In this document: piece by piece, positions 1-11,100 of the stretch
Layout: every line of letters begins with the position of its first letter
How positions within the stretch are numbered: the first letter of the stretch is position 1
NCBI GenBank assembly: GCA_018873245.2
Contig: JAEMBT020000001.1
Span: 19,284,220 to 19,348,219, forward strand
Source of the DNA: Archegozetes longisetosus
Lineage: Eukaryota; Arthropoda; Arachnida; Sarcoptiformes; Trhypochthoniidae
Length of the DNA: 64,000 nucleotides
Direction: 5' to 3'
Program-made: the position numbers and the translations under genes
Notes under the pieces: generated by a model
What the model was told of the DNA's origin: nothing
The model's database searches: none
The model's input: only the letters and a program-made list of their open reading frames with translations

Positions 1-1188
1 TGATTTAGTGTCAGGTCTTATGACACGAATAAGAGAAAAGAAAGCATTATAAGATAGGTTGGTATATAAACAATTCTTATTTCTATCAACTGAACCGATT
101 GAAAACAGTTAAATTCTCGTATCACTGATTTTCCCTCAGGCATTACAGCTTATTATTATGATAATTATTTCCACTAAACAAACGCTGCTTTAAATTGGAA
201 ATTTTAACCTCATTTTTATGCTATGTCGTATTGCACGCATCATTTGTTAATATGCAATCATTTCAATAATGAAAATTTATATAATCAGTAAAAATACTAT
301 CATTTAATTGAATATTTAATAAATTTTATTTTAAAAATAATGCTTCACTGCTTGTTAGAAAAGTTTGCTAATTATAAAGATATTTTGCCAACTAGTAAGC
401 TCATTTAATAAGTGTTTATGACATGGTATAATAAATGAACTAACTTTTGTAACTTCACCTGTTTTTAACTATACTATGCGATCACTATATACGCCTATAC
501 TGTATTAGTGATCCAAATTAACTTTCCATTCCAGTAAATATTTTTGCCAATATTTCATTCGATTGAAGGTTAGAATGATTTAGCTTCTCAATAACCATTA
601 CTCTATCATAACTAACTGTTTGTCAGTAGAATCAGAGTATTAGCTTACTATCAAACCATTCCTAATGTGCAAATATAGTTTATCTTTTTCACTATCTTTT
701 ATTACTATTGTTTCCGTTAATCAACTAGTAAATAAGTTGATGAGCACAATGCAAAATAGTTAATCATCATAAAAGTAGCTAAAACAATGTCATACTTTTC
801 AAGGTTCAGATAACGACTAACGCCTTTCTATCTCATCCTATTCCAATAATTCGATTGTCTTAAAACTAATTTTGTTTTTGTTTCCGCTTAATATCTACTT
901 ACGCTTCAAATCTAACTCTGAAGAGTAGCCTTAAGTTTCAAAATTGAAGCAACTATTATCTCAAGTGTTTCCTAGTATAAGAGTTTAATTGAATCGCAAT
1001 TTGCAACTCAATTATCAAAGGTGATAAAAGTCCTTCCACGAGCAAAATACATGTGTCTTGTCTATTAATTATTTTGACGTCAACTTATTTTTGCTCATCC
1101 GATTGTTTTACGTGAAACCTTTACACTCTTGGCTCACTTTAGCGCCAGTCTGCAAACAGAGAAGGTGTCATATCATTGAATACTCATA
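1..1188. other. Intergenic, no gene seen
   Basis: AT-rich sequence upstream of the nicotinamidase gene. I see no open reading frame with family similarity, no RNA gene and no clear repeat. It presumably includes the nicotinamidase promoter and 5' UTR, but no convincing TATA box could be placed. Confidence 0.5.
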
Positions 1189-2422
1189 ATGAATAATAAA
1201 TATAGACTTTACACTACGGCCGCGATTCTAACAGCCGTTACCATAAGTTTTTGTTCTAGCGAATTACAGAATTTCAAGTTCGATCTTATAAAAGTCGATA
1301 ATGAACAAAGAGACAAACTTTTCACTTATCTAACTCCAAGCAATGGTTTAACTTTGAAGCAGGATCAATTCAATTTATTGCTCAGATCTTTATTTGCTGA
1401 GACAAAACCCATTGATAAAATAACCGAAGAAAAACTTTTCGGTCTTATGGACATTAACGGCAATAAGCAAATCGACAAGGCAGAATTCGATAAAATATGG
1501 GACAAATGGATTAAAGTTATCCTCAAGCCTAAATCAGCTCTTATTGTAGTTGATATGCAAAATGACTTCCTTGCAGATGGTGGAAGCATGATAATCAATA
1601 ATGCTGTCAGTATTGTTCCAGTGATTAACAAATTAGTTTCTTCAGTTAACTTCGATACAGTTGTGTATACTTTTGATTGGCATCCAAGCAATCACTGTTC
1701 GTTCATTGACAACAAACATCTTAGACCATTGTTATCAGCGAATGGAAAGACGCTTAATAACAGTGATGTGAATATAGATAATCTAAAACTTGGTGATACT
1801 GTCGTTTTTAAGCAATATCCTAATCTTGTGCAAAGACTTTGGCCAAAGCATTGCGTACAGAATACTGAAGGCGCAAAATTACACAAAGACTTATTAGTGG
1901 CTAATAATAGTTTCAAAGCTTTTAAAGGTATGAATCCAGATATCGACAGTTATTCGGCGTTTTTTGATAATGGAAGACTACAAAAAAGTGAACTAAGTGA
2001 CAGATTGCTAGAAAAAGGTATTTTAAACACATTATTTAGCCTGTATCCCATCTTAATTCCTGTATCCCATCTTAATTGTATTTCTCCAAAACATTTCATA
2101 ATTGAGACAAACGTTTTTAACGTCAAATTATTTCCTCATCAACTTCTTAGGGATAACTGATGTTTATGTGAGTGGTGTCGCCTATGACTACTGTGCTGGT
2201 TCCACAGCAAACGATTCATTATATCTTGGCTTTAGAACTGCTTTAATTGAAGACGCTTCTTATGGCATTGAACCACAAGGAATGCAAAATATGAGGAAAA
2301 AATTGATTGACTCGCATGCAAGCATTATTAACTCAACCGATGTTTCAGATATGGTCAATGGAAAGGATAGAAGGCTAGAAATGGGACTCGTTTTAGCTCA
2401 AAAAGTGTTTCATGCAATTTAA
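1189..2422 (+). CDS. Naam: Nicotinamidase with EF-hand (isochorismatase-like hydrolase)
   Basis: Hydrolyses nicotinamide to nicotinic acid in NAD salvage, a reaction vertebrates lack. There are two exons, 1189-2017 and 2151-2422, and the intron is GT-AG in phase 1. The joined protein is 366 aa. The first Met is followed by a hydrophobic stretch (about residues 10-22) that may be a signal peptide or anchor. One canonical EF-hand loop lies at D88 to E99 (DINGNKQIDKAE). The hydrolase domain follows, with the catalytic triad D122 (VVDMQNDF), K220 (WPKH) and C291 (YDYCAG). Metal ligands D163, H165 and H169 are in DWHPSNH. EF-hand plus isochorismatase is the known animal nicotinamidase layout. Without the splice the first exon reads into intron and loses the cysteine, so the join is required. 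The gene ends 110 bp from the convergent DALRD3 gene. Confidence 0.9.
2041..2078. repeat. 19-bp tandem duplication in nicotinamidase intron
   Basis: Two adjacent copies of a 19-bp unit (2041-2059 and 2060-2078) differ only at the last base. They lie inside the 133-bp intron. This looks like a recent local slippage or duplication event. Confidence 0.85.
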
Positions 2423-2489
2423 ATTGATTGATTGATTAGTAGGAAAATGTTTTCAAAATGTACATCAACTCGATCTCAATTATCAAATA

Positions 2490-2495
2490 TTTATT
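2490..2495 (-). promoter_or_regulatory. Poly(A) signal AATAAA for DALRD3
   Basis: A canonical AATAAA on the minus strand, 38 nt past the DALRD3 stop codon. It lies within the 110-bp gap between the two convergent stop codons, so the 3' UTRs of the two genes are likely to overlap or nearly touch. Confidence 0.5.
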
Positions 2496-2532
2496 CTTTA
2501 GATCAAAATTAGTCCTAATTATGAAAAAATAA

Positions 2533-4033
2533 TCACAAATATTTAACTGTTTTTAAACCCAATAAGTTTAAACAATGAGAAAGTATACGTAATATAATTT
2601 TACACAAATAAATTCTAGCATTAATTAATGGAAGCAAATGGAGACATGGCTCAGTAAGAACTTTAACTTTCTTGTAGAAAATGCTGACATCAGTAACAAA
2701 TTTCTTTAGAAACAAAACAATTTGATTCAATTTGAATGGTGTCTTATTCACAACAAAACTATTGAGTGAAGCAATCATTAAATAATAGTTAGGCATATGA
2801 TTGAATATTAAAATCCATTCCAAATCGTGAACGAGTAATGATAAGTTGACTGAGCTATCATTTTTATTACTCATCATTTCGTTGTTATATCGATTGATGA
2901 TTGCTATAATTCGAGCGCAATTGTATTGCATAAACGTTGCTTCACTTAAGTTTGATTCTAGTTTTGTAATAACCGAAGAGTGAAATGTTGTTAATAGTGA
3001 TAATGCCATCGATGTGTCAACTATCGTATCTATATTTTCTGCTGTTGTATCAAAGAGTAAATTATATCAGATTAGGTCTTCAGTTGAATAACTTATAGAA
3101 TCGAGTAATACCTGAGCTTTGGTGCACTGAATCATCGCTTTGTTCCATAAGCTTTTCCTTCAGTGAATTTACGTAATCATCATAATTATAGTTTGAAATA
3201 ACATTAGAGACTGGAATCATTTTAAGAGAATGTTTTAGGTTATATATAACAGACATCAACAGAAATGATTGCTTCAGTTTATACGAGTGACACTCAAGGG
3301 TTACGATTATAACCGTGTACTTAGTATCAGTTTTAGTATTTTTTGTGATTAATTGATGCAAATTCCACATATTTGTAAATATATTACGCGATGTTTTGTC
3401 AATCAGAATAGAATTTGTTTCTTTAGTGTCATCAGAAAGTATTTTACCGCTTATTATAAGTTGATTTCTTTCGTTTTTTTCGCAGTAAGCAGAAAGCGAT
3501 GCAAACTCCAAAAGTTGCTCAAATAATTCATCGGAAATCTGTTCATAATTCATATCAAAATAAGAAGTATTCATTAATTTAGATAATGATTGACAAATTC
3601 TTTTAGTTCTTTCAGTCGTGAATTGATTTTTTGAATCAAAAGAATCACAAATTACTAATAAATTGTCATCTCTTTCAATAGTTTCTTCACTGACACAAAA
3701 CTGTTTAATAAGTTTTTCGACAGCATTTTCACGATTAATAAACAGTTGTATTCGTTTAATGTGATCACAAACTTTGAATTTGATTACTGAAAATGAAGAC
3801 CAATTAGCACTTTGTTCAATAATTTGTTGACCGACTTCTGTCAATAAGTTATGCCATAAAACATATTTCGGTGAAACGAAATTAAGTGAAAAATCACCTC
3901 TAATTTTAGACCCATTTTCACGATTGATGATAGTATTGAAATCAATTATATTTGGCAATTGATTATCATTTGCAAAAGTATTTAAGCATAAGAACAGATC
4001 ACTGTGAAAATCTTCAATAACTGTTTGACACAT
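2533..4033 (-). CDS. DALRD3: DALR anticodon-binding domain protein 3 homologue
   Basis: The human homologue partners METTL2 to direct 3-methylcytidine formation at position 32 of arginine tRNAs; the same role is inferred here. There are two exons, 4033-3112 and 3041-2533, with a 70-bp GT-AG intron in phase 1. The product is 476 aa (human 543 aa). The C-terminal DALR domain is clear: the motif MQYNCARIIAI aligns with the human MYNCARLATL, followed by LVHDLEWILIFN and the terminal LNLLGLKTVKYL. The N-terminal two thirds are divergent. The ATG at 4033 is chosen over an in-frame TTG 12 bases upstream. The acceptor is a tandem CAGCAG, so two proteins differing by one residue are possible. The start codon is only 71 bp after the PBDC1 stop codon on the same strand. 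Confidence 0.85.
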
Positions 4034-4104
4034 TTTAGATAACAAAGAGTTTGGTTATAAGTTGTCTAAAGTGATAAATTGTCTTAAAATATAGCTTCAA
4101 TTAA

Positions 4105-4828
4105 CTACTTATTAGCAAATATCTTATTAAGTCCATCATTAAATCCTTCTCTATTTCTCGCTATTTCAATGGCCACAAACTGAGCTCTCGGCACAACAAT
4201 TGAATTGCTTTCGCAATAATCCAAACGTGAATTCAGTCTTAAAAGTGTTGCAAAATTAAAGTCTTCGATGACTTCTTTCATATCATTACAGAATTGCCTC
4301 CATTTTGTTTTCGCTTTAAATAGAGATAGTTAAACATATTAAAACAGATCTAATTATAAATCAAAAACAAATTAAACTAACAAATCAATAGATATAAAAT
4401 CAATTTTTTTAGATCAATTCAAAGTTAAATAAATTAATAAATAGCACCTAAAACTAACTAAATATTGGATTTAAAACTAAAGTATTTAAATAAAAGAAAA
4501 ACAATAAATAAATTAATAAAATGGTAGCAAAAATAAAATTGTGGAAACGATGAAAACCTTCTTCAGATTTGAGATCTTCTTCAGTCAACAATTGAACATT
4601 TAAATCTTTAAACTGTTGTCGAAAAGTTTGATAAATAAAGTCATCATTTGGTGTTAATTTCAAGGTCTTAAGCGATGGTAAAGAAGTAATTAAATTGAAA
4701 TAGGTTTCCAAGTGACTGACTGCTTTTGATAACCACATCGACTCAATCGTCGGATCGTTTTCAAACTCTTCTGCTGGTCGTGACAACACTGATGTAATCC
4801 CACTTGAATCTCCTGGTTCTTCACTCAT
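4105..4828 (-). CDS. PBDC1: PBDC1 homologue
   Basis: Conserved small eukaryotic protein of poorly known function (named for a polysaccharide-biosynthesis domain). There are two exons, 4828-4558 and 4313-4105, with a 244-bp GT-AG intron in phase 1, giving 159 aa. Exon 1 carries AEEFENDPTIESMW, then TYFNLITSLPSLKTLKLTPN and a segment ending LTEEDLKSEE. Exon 2 continues AKTKWRQFCNDMKEVIEDFN, RAQFVAIEIARNREG and ends IFANK. The join restores LKSEE-AKTKWRQFC, which matches the human LKSESAKEKWRPFC spacing exactly. Unspliced, exon 1 reads into a hydrophobic tail, which is an intron artefact. No poly(A) signal is visible before DALRD3 begins. Confidence 0.9.
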
Positions 4829-6030
4829 CTCAATTTAATCACTAATTAATTATTTAGCAATTATTTTGTTGAATATGTTTTGTTTTGTGTACGAAAGCGT
4901 GGCTTTAAATGATCTAATACATTAATAAAGTATGTCGTGTTTATTGCGGCATATAAAATACCTTAACTACGATACTATATATGGTGATAGATAACTTGTT
5001 TTAAGTTGTTTAAACTTTTGTAAAAGTTTCTAAGTTTGGATCAGATTTCTGTAGCTCTTAATTAATTCTATTGTTATAATGATGTTCATTTCAATTAAGT
5101 TGAGACAAAATCACAATTTAATTAATTAATAGTGAATCTAATCTTATGTTAATGAAGTATTGAAAATTGTTTACTAATTTTCACAGTTATTTCCAATCCT
5201 TGAGCTATCAAACTGTTTCAGGAATTTCCTTAATTAATGTCAAGTTTCAAGTTTATCAAAGCATAATTAATTCATATGCATTCCTATAAATTGTAATCTA
5301 GTGTTTAATTGCATTCAGACTTGACTCTAAAGTACTGTATTATCGAAATAATATCTGAAACAAGCTGAAAAATATTACAACGATTTTTGAGAAGTGTTCT
5401 GTTTCAAACTTTAATAAAGTAAAGTAATTAAATAGAAAATCTGTGAAGAGTACTGATTAAACTTATTATTAGACAATATTAAGGAGGGACAAGCCAATAA
5501 AAAATTAAAGCCAAAATCAACTTTAGCTAATAGGCAAAAGTCAAAACCAATTAAAAAGATATTGACATCAAATAGATTTCTTTTATTATTTCGATCGTTT
5601 CTAAAGTTATGTCCTTATTTGTTACTCTTCATTCAGGATAAAAATAATATCTGTTTGAGTTTCTTTTATTGCAATCTATAAAAGCCATTTCATATTATTT
5701 ATATATATATATATAAGAATTTTCACTTTTATCATCAACTTTATAAATATTATAGTTTAAAAAATAAGATGTTCTCAAGTATTTAAATTTAGAGAAAAAA
5801 CTAAAACATTAAAGTCTTAAAACTCATTTTTAATGATATAGTACTAGTAAAAAATAAAATCCGCAAAAGGTGTTTTTCAAATAACATAGAAACTTAGTTA
5901 AACTTGAATGTAGTTTTGTATAGCGATCGTATTCTTATACGTTAAAAAGAATCAAACATGTTTGCAACGTAAAATTAGGTAATATAAGGTCATTTACCTG
6001 CAATGTTAAGACTTAACGTGAACTTGTGTT
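4829..6030. other. Divergent intergenic region between PBDC1 and PDSS2
   Basis: About 1.2 kb of AT-rich DNA between two divergently oriented starts, so it should hold both promoters. A short (AT)n microsatellite lies near 5700-5715. Nothing else recognised. Confidence 0.5.
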
Positions 6031-7528
6031 ATGACCCACTTGCGAGTTCGCCAACAAAACATGCAATCGGTCATAAGAAATTTCTTCTCTTTTGGTCAAC
6101 GATTGACCACAACAAGATTTCTGTCCACAATACCATCAGGTCGTAATGTGGACTCTGAAACTGTCTCTAGTTCTAGTCCCGATTGGGACAGAGCTATGTC
6201 AGACGCGGAAAAGATTGTTGGCTATTCCACATCATATTTCAGTTTAAGATGTCTATTGAGTGATGAGATTTCTAATGTAGCTCTACATCTAAGAAAATTG
6301 GTCGGAACTAATCATCCGCTTTTGGAAACTGCAAAGTAAGTGATCATTTCCTATGAGATACACTAGATACTTAATCAAATTTTTATTTGTCTAAACTTTA
6401 TGATAGTTTAGTTGAATATATAGGTGATATGCATGGGTTAAAAGTTTGTCATTTTGAAGTATAGTTCTATCAAATACTGATCAATAGCTTTTTTCTTTGA
6501 GAACTCTTTTTTGCTCATTAAAATTGTCTATCATTGTTTTATTTTTGTGATCACAGTCTGAAAACTTTTTTATTATACTAATCTAAGTTTTTTTAATTTA
6601 AATTGGAATTTATTTCAGGCGTTTGACATATACGGGTCACAGCAATATGCAGACAAGGGGCTTAATAGTTTTACTAGTGTCAAAAGCTTCAGGACATCCG
6701 ACCACTTCAATTGACTTTATCGACGCACAACAATCGGCCGGAATATCACAAAGGCAGCGATCATTGGCTGAAATGACAGAAATGATATATTCGGCACATT
6801 TGATACACAGAGGAATACTTAATCTACAGCCGAGCCTATTATCACAATCGAAAAAAGCTATGGATTTGCATTTCGGTAATAAGATGTCGGTACTTTCAGG
6901 CGACTTTCTGTTGGCCAGTGTTTGGAAGGGATTGGGAGAATTACGTGACACCAAAGTTGTCGAATTAATGGCTACTGCCATCGGTGACTTCATGGAAGGA
7001 CAGTTTGTTATTGAGACCGAATCTTCATTCCCGGCCAAAAATGTTGGAAAGAAGTTCTGGGAAGAGAGAAATTTCTTACGGGTGGGCAGTCTTCAGGCCA
7101 ATAGTTGTCAATCGGCGCTACAATTGGCCAGTCATGACGAGAGCCTGCAGGTAAAAGCATATGATTTTGGTAAGAACATAGCTCTCGGATGGCAGGCCTT
7201 CACGGAACTACAGCCTTTTATTGATTCATATATGCATCCATTGGATACGGCGCCAACTTTTGACTTGATTTCGGCACCGGTTGTTCTGCATATTGAAAAC
7301 AATGGCGAACCTCTTGATAGCATTATTATTAATAATTCCAATGAAGAATCACAACAGTATGACTTCAAAAAGTTGCATTCATTGGTCAGAAATGGTCCGG
7401 CGATTAGTAAAACTCGACAATTGATTTCGGAGTACACCGATAAAGCACTCGAAGCTCTCGAAGGATTCCCTGCTTCTGATGCAAAGAATGCTTTGTCTAA
7501 TATTGTGTTTGCCATAAAAGAGCAATAG
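6031..7528 (+). CDS. PDSS2: All-trans decaprenyl-diphosphate synthase subunit 2
   Basis: With PDSS1 this subunit forms the mitochondrial enzyme that makes the polyprenyl tail of coenzyme Q. There are two exons, 6031-6335 and 6619-7528, with a GT-AG intron (GTAAGT donor, TTTCAG acceptor) in phase 2. The product is 404 aa, close to the human 399. The N-terminus is rich in R, S and T and low in acidic residues, as expected of a mitochondrial presequence; a second Met at codon 11 could also serve. The body aligns throughout with the human protein: [34 protein letters not shown] joined across the intron, [33 protein letters not shown] and [18 protein letters not shown] near the end. Lack of a full DDxxD motif is normal for subunit 2. 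Confidence 0.95.
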
Positions 7529-8169
7529 AAAAGTTTGAATTATGTTTTGTATAATATCTTAGCCAAAATTATAGCATCTTATAGTTAGCTAAACACTGGT
7601 AAAATGTTTCTAAACTTATATTATTTCTTTCAAAGTTTTTCTAACATAATACTCTTTAATATTATGAAACCAAAAATATGCCATAAATATAGGGAAGAAT
7701 GAATACCGGTTTGGATTTATATATATACTTTTAGTTATTTTATTTTATTCCTATTACTATTTTATGTAAAAAAACGTTTTTGTTATACTTTTCCTTAGCA
7801 TAATATTTTAAACCACAAACTTTGATTAGGAATTTTATTCATGGCTTATAACGAAGTGGTAGTCGAAGAGTTATAAAAATTGGTTTGAAAAAATCAAATA
7901 GAATGATTGTGGCTTAGATAAGTTTTAATTTGGACACAAATTAATAAAATAGGTAGAATTTAAATAAAATTATCCTAATCAAAACACAATTAACGGTAAA
8001 TTCTGTCCAGTTAGAGTTTAGATTAGAAAACTGTTGTACTTGTCGCGCATGCGTCAAACATGTCATATGTCCTGATATTCAATTCGTGTTTATTTTCAAA
8101 TGCTATTGAATTATAAAAGTTTTAGTTAAAAACAAACTGATTAAAATAATAAATGAGTTAAACAAAATA
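7529..8169. other. Intergenic, PDSS2 3' flank and RNPC3 5' flank
   Basis: AT-rich sequence between two same-strand genes. It should include the PDSS2 3' UTR and the RNPC3 promoter. No gene, RNA or transposon recognised. Confidence 0.5.
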
Positions 8170-11100
8170 ATGAATACGTTAATAATCAAAAACATTTCAC
8201 CAAAACTCAGTTATTGTGACCGCGAACAACTATTTCTTCACTTCGGGGCAAAAAGTGTTACGAATCTGGTATTTATTATTTTGATTTCGGATTCAACTCA
8301 AAAAACATCAATTAATTAGTTTAAATCCTAATTATTTAAATTTACTTTTAGCCCAACTATTCGTTCGCTTTATTCGCAAATGAGTTTGAATCGCGTGAAG
8401 CGATGACTCGAATGCATCAGTTATCAATTTTTGGTCAGAGACTTCGAGTCGAGTTTGCTATCAATCAAAACAATTCACAATTAAACCAATTGCCGGCTAT
8501 TAATGAGCCCCACATTAAAGAGTAATCAATCACTTATTTCAATTATTGTTCTATTTTTACTGTCACTAAGTAATATTTTTTTCCTAACAATACATTATAA
8601 AACAAAAACAAACCTTTTCCCGAAATTTCTTTCATTATAAACGTCTCGAAAATTGTTTAATTGTCGACCACAAAACGTTATAACATTTTAATTTGATCGC
8701 AGTTATGATAGATATAGAAGTTTCTGATTTATATTTAAAGTTTAATGAGAAAATACGTGAACACAAAATTAAAGTCAAGAATCGTGGACAAGACATCGTT
8801 GTACTCAATCTAAGAGCAAATCGTGGCCTAAATAAGGCCCAAGTACTGACTGCGGACTTTATTGAGAAAGTTCTTGTGCCCAATAAAGTAGAAGAGATTA
8901 CCATCAAACTGATTGGCAATCATTCAGGATCTAATGATCCGATTTATATGATTCTAAGAGGAATAGGAAAAGAGAAACGCGTTATCAAAATTAATTGGGA
9001 ATTTAGTGAAGATGAATGTGACTCAGAGTTTGGAAATTATTTAAGTCATATCAATGGTTCTCCGTTCGAGGTCTCAGCTTTTGATAGCAAAGAGCCTGAT
9101 GCCAAATATAGACGGGAGCCTGTTAAGTCTACAGTTTATCCTCAATTGCGTTTTGATGATAACATCGAGGCAACCCTTTCGAAATCTTACCTTCAAAGTG
9201 AGTCTTCTGATCAAGTATCTGATGATAGACTCAAACCGACGTCATCTTCGGTTTATCCTAACTCAGTTGGCGAACAAAACGACAATAAATTAAAATCTGA
9301 TGTCAATTTGTACAGAAGTGAAGAATTAGTTCATTACGAATGCAATGACGAAGTGATTGGTAAAAAACTTCTGATCAGGTTTGATGAGCCATTGATCAAA
9401 GTGAATGGATATCAATCAGTACAAAAGCAAAATCAGAAAATTTTGATACATCAATGGATATTACCGCTGACTCTTACCATATTCATAATAAGTTTGATTC
9501 TCTTACTATTTGCCTTATATTGTGTTTTGGTGTTAGGCCGTAAAAAAATAACAGTACAGCAGCAAAGCTGTCCCTCGGGCACCTTTTCTGATTTCATCAC
9601 CGTTTCTGAAATAAAATAACAAAATTTGTTTCCATTATAATAATCAATTGTTTGTTAAAGTTCTTTTTTTCTTTTTGAAACAATTATTTTTATTTATATG
9701 AAATGTATGAATGCTGTGAATTATATTTGTTTGAAAGTTATAACTCTTATTCTCAATTACAGGAAGACAAATAAAGAAAGTCTAGAAGCATTCAAGGAAG
9801 AGAGAATTCGGCAATTTCTAGATCAAATCAATTATATATCACCATCACTTGGACTAAATTACTTGCCCTCACCTATACTCAAGTACAATTATCCTTCAGC
9901 TACACATAAAATAGTTAATAATATAGCACACGCATTACTATCTCATCCAAGATTTTATACGCAAGTATTGCATCTAATGAATAAAATGAATCTTCCGCCG
10001 CCTTTTCATGATGATATCAACAGAGAGAATATTATTAACTTTGATTTTGGCTCCAATCATGGTAGAAATAATATGAGTCGTTCTGATGACTCCGAATCAG
10101 AACTGGAAAGCAGTGATAATGAAGTTTATGTCCAAAAAACTGATGCTCAAAAAATCAAACCTTTGAAAAGAGTTGTGAAGAAATTGAAAGTCGGTTTTGT
10201 TGGAGAAAAAGCGATTCATAAGAGGAAGAAATTAGAAACAAAAGTTGAAGATAATAGAAACAGTGACAATATAGTTTCACAAAAGACCAAAGAGGTTACG
10301 GAAGACAATGTATTCGAAGTCTCAACAGTTGTACATAAACCCAATATTGAGATCAATATAGTGTCTAATTGTGAGAATTTAAATCAGTCCAGCGATAAAT
10401 GTGATAATCAATCGGTTGTTGAAACGACTGGTTTTGGTTTGATTGAAGCCAAGAAAAAAGACGACAAAGAAAAAAATGAAGAAACGTCTGTTTTAGACCC
10501 GAATGACATTATTAGTGATGAGGAGCTACAATTGAATCGAATACCTGATAGCGAATGGGATAAGTATCCGGTGTTCAAGGGATACGATGCGGGAATGCCT
10601 TCTATAAGATTGTATATTAAAAATATTGCAAAACAAGTCCAGGATAAGGACTTAATGAGAATATATGCAAAATACATCGACTGGGACTCTGAAGTTCATC
10701 GAAACATGTAATTATTATTATTCTTCTTTAAGTCTTCATCCTCTATAGTATGATTAGGTCAATCCACTAAGAGATTAGTTATTGATTGTTGTGCGCGACT
10801 CAGCTCATTCGTTTAGATAAGCACTTTGTGTGGGAGATGCGCTTCAATTAATAGATAGCATATTTGTTAGTAAACGAAGCAACCAAGCTTTCGATTCATA
10901 ATATTTTACTCTGTCTTCAGTCATAACCAGACCTCGGACTTTTCGGCAAGTTGAAAGCTAAAAATCAGGAATCAGGGGTTTGTCGTGGACTGAAAGCCCT
11001 TCAGTTTTAAAGACCTTTTTTTTCGCGTGCACACGATCTCTCGAATATATAATTTGATCGGTACACAATATTATTCAATTTTTCAAGACTTCGAAAGCAT

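Noticed and set aside
8705-9619. MSP-like frame as an alternative RNPC3 exon
   Set aside because: Splicing RNPC3 exon 2 (phase 2) to the AG before this frame reads a different frame with an early stop.
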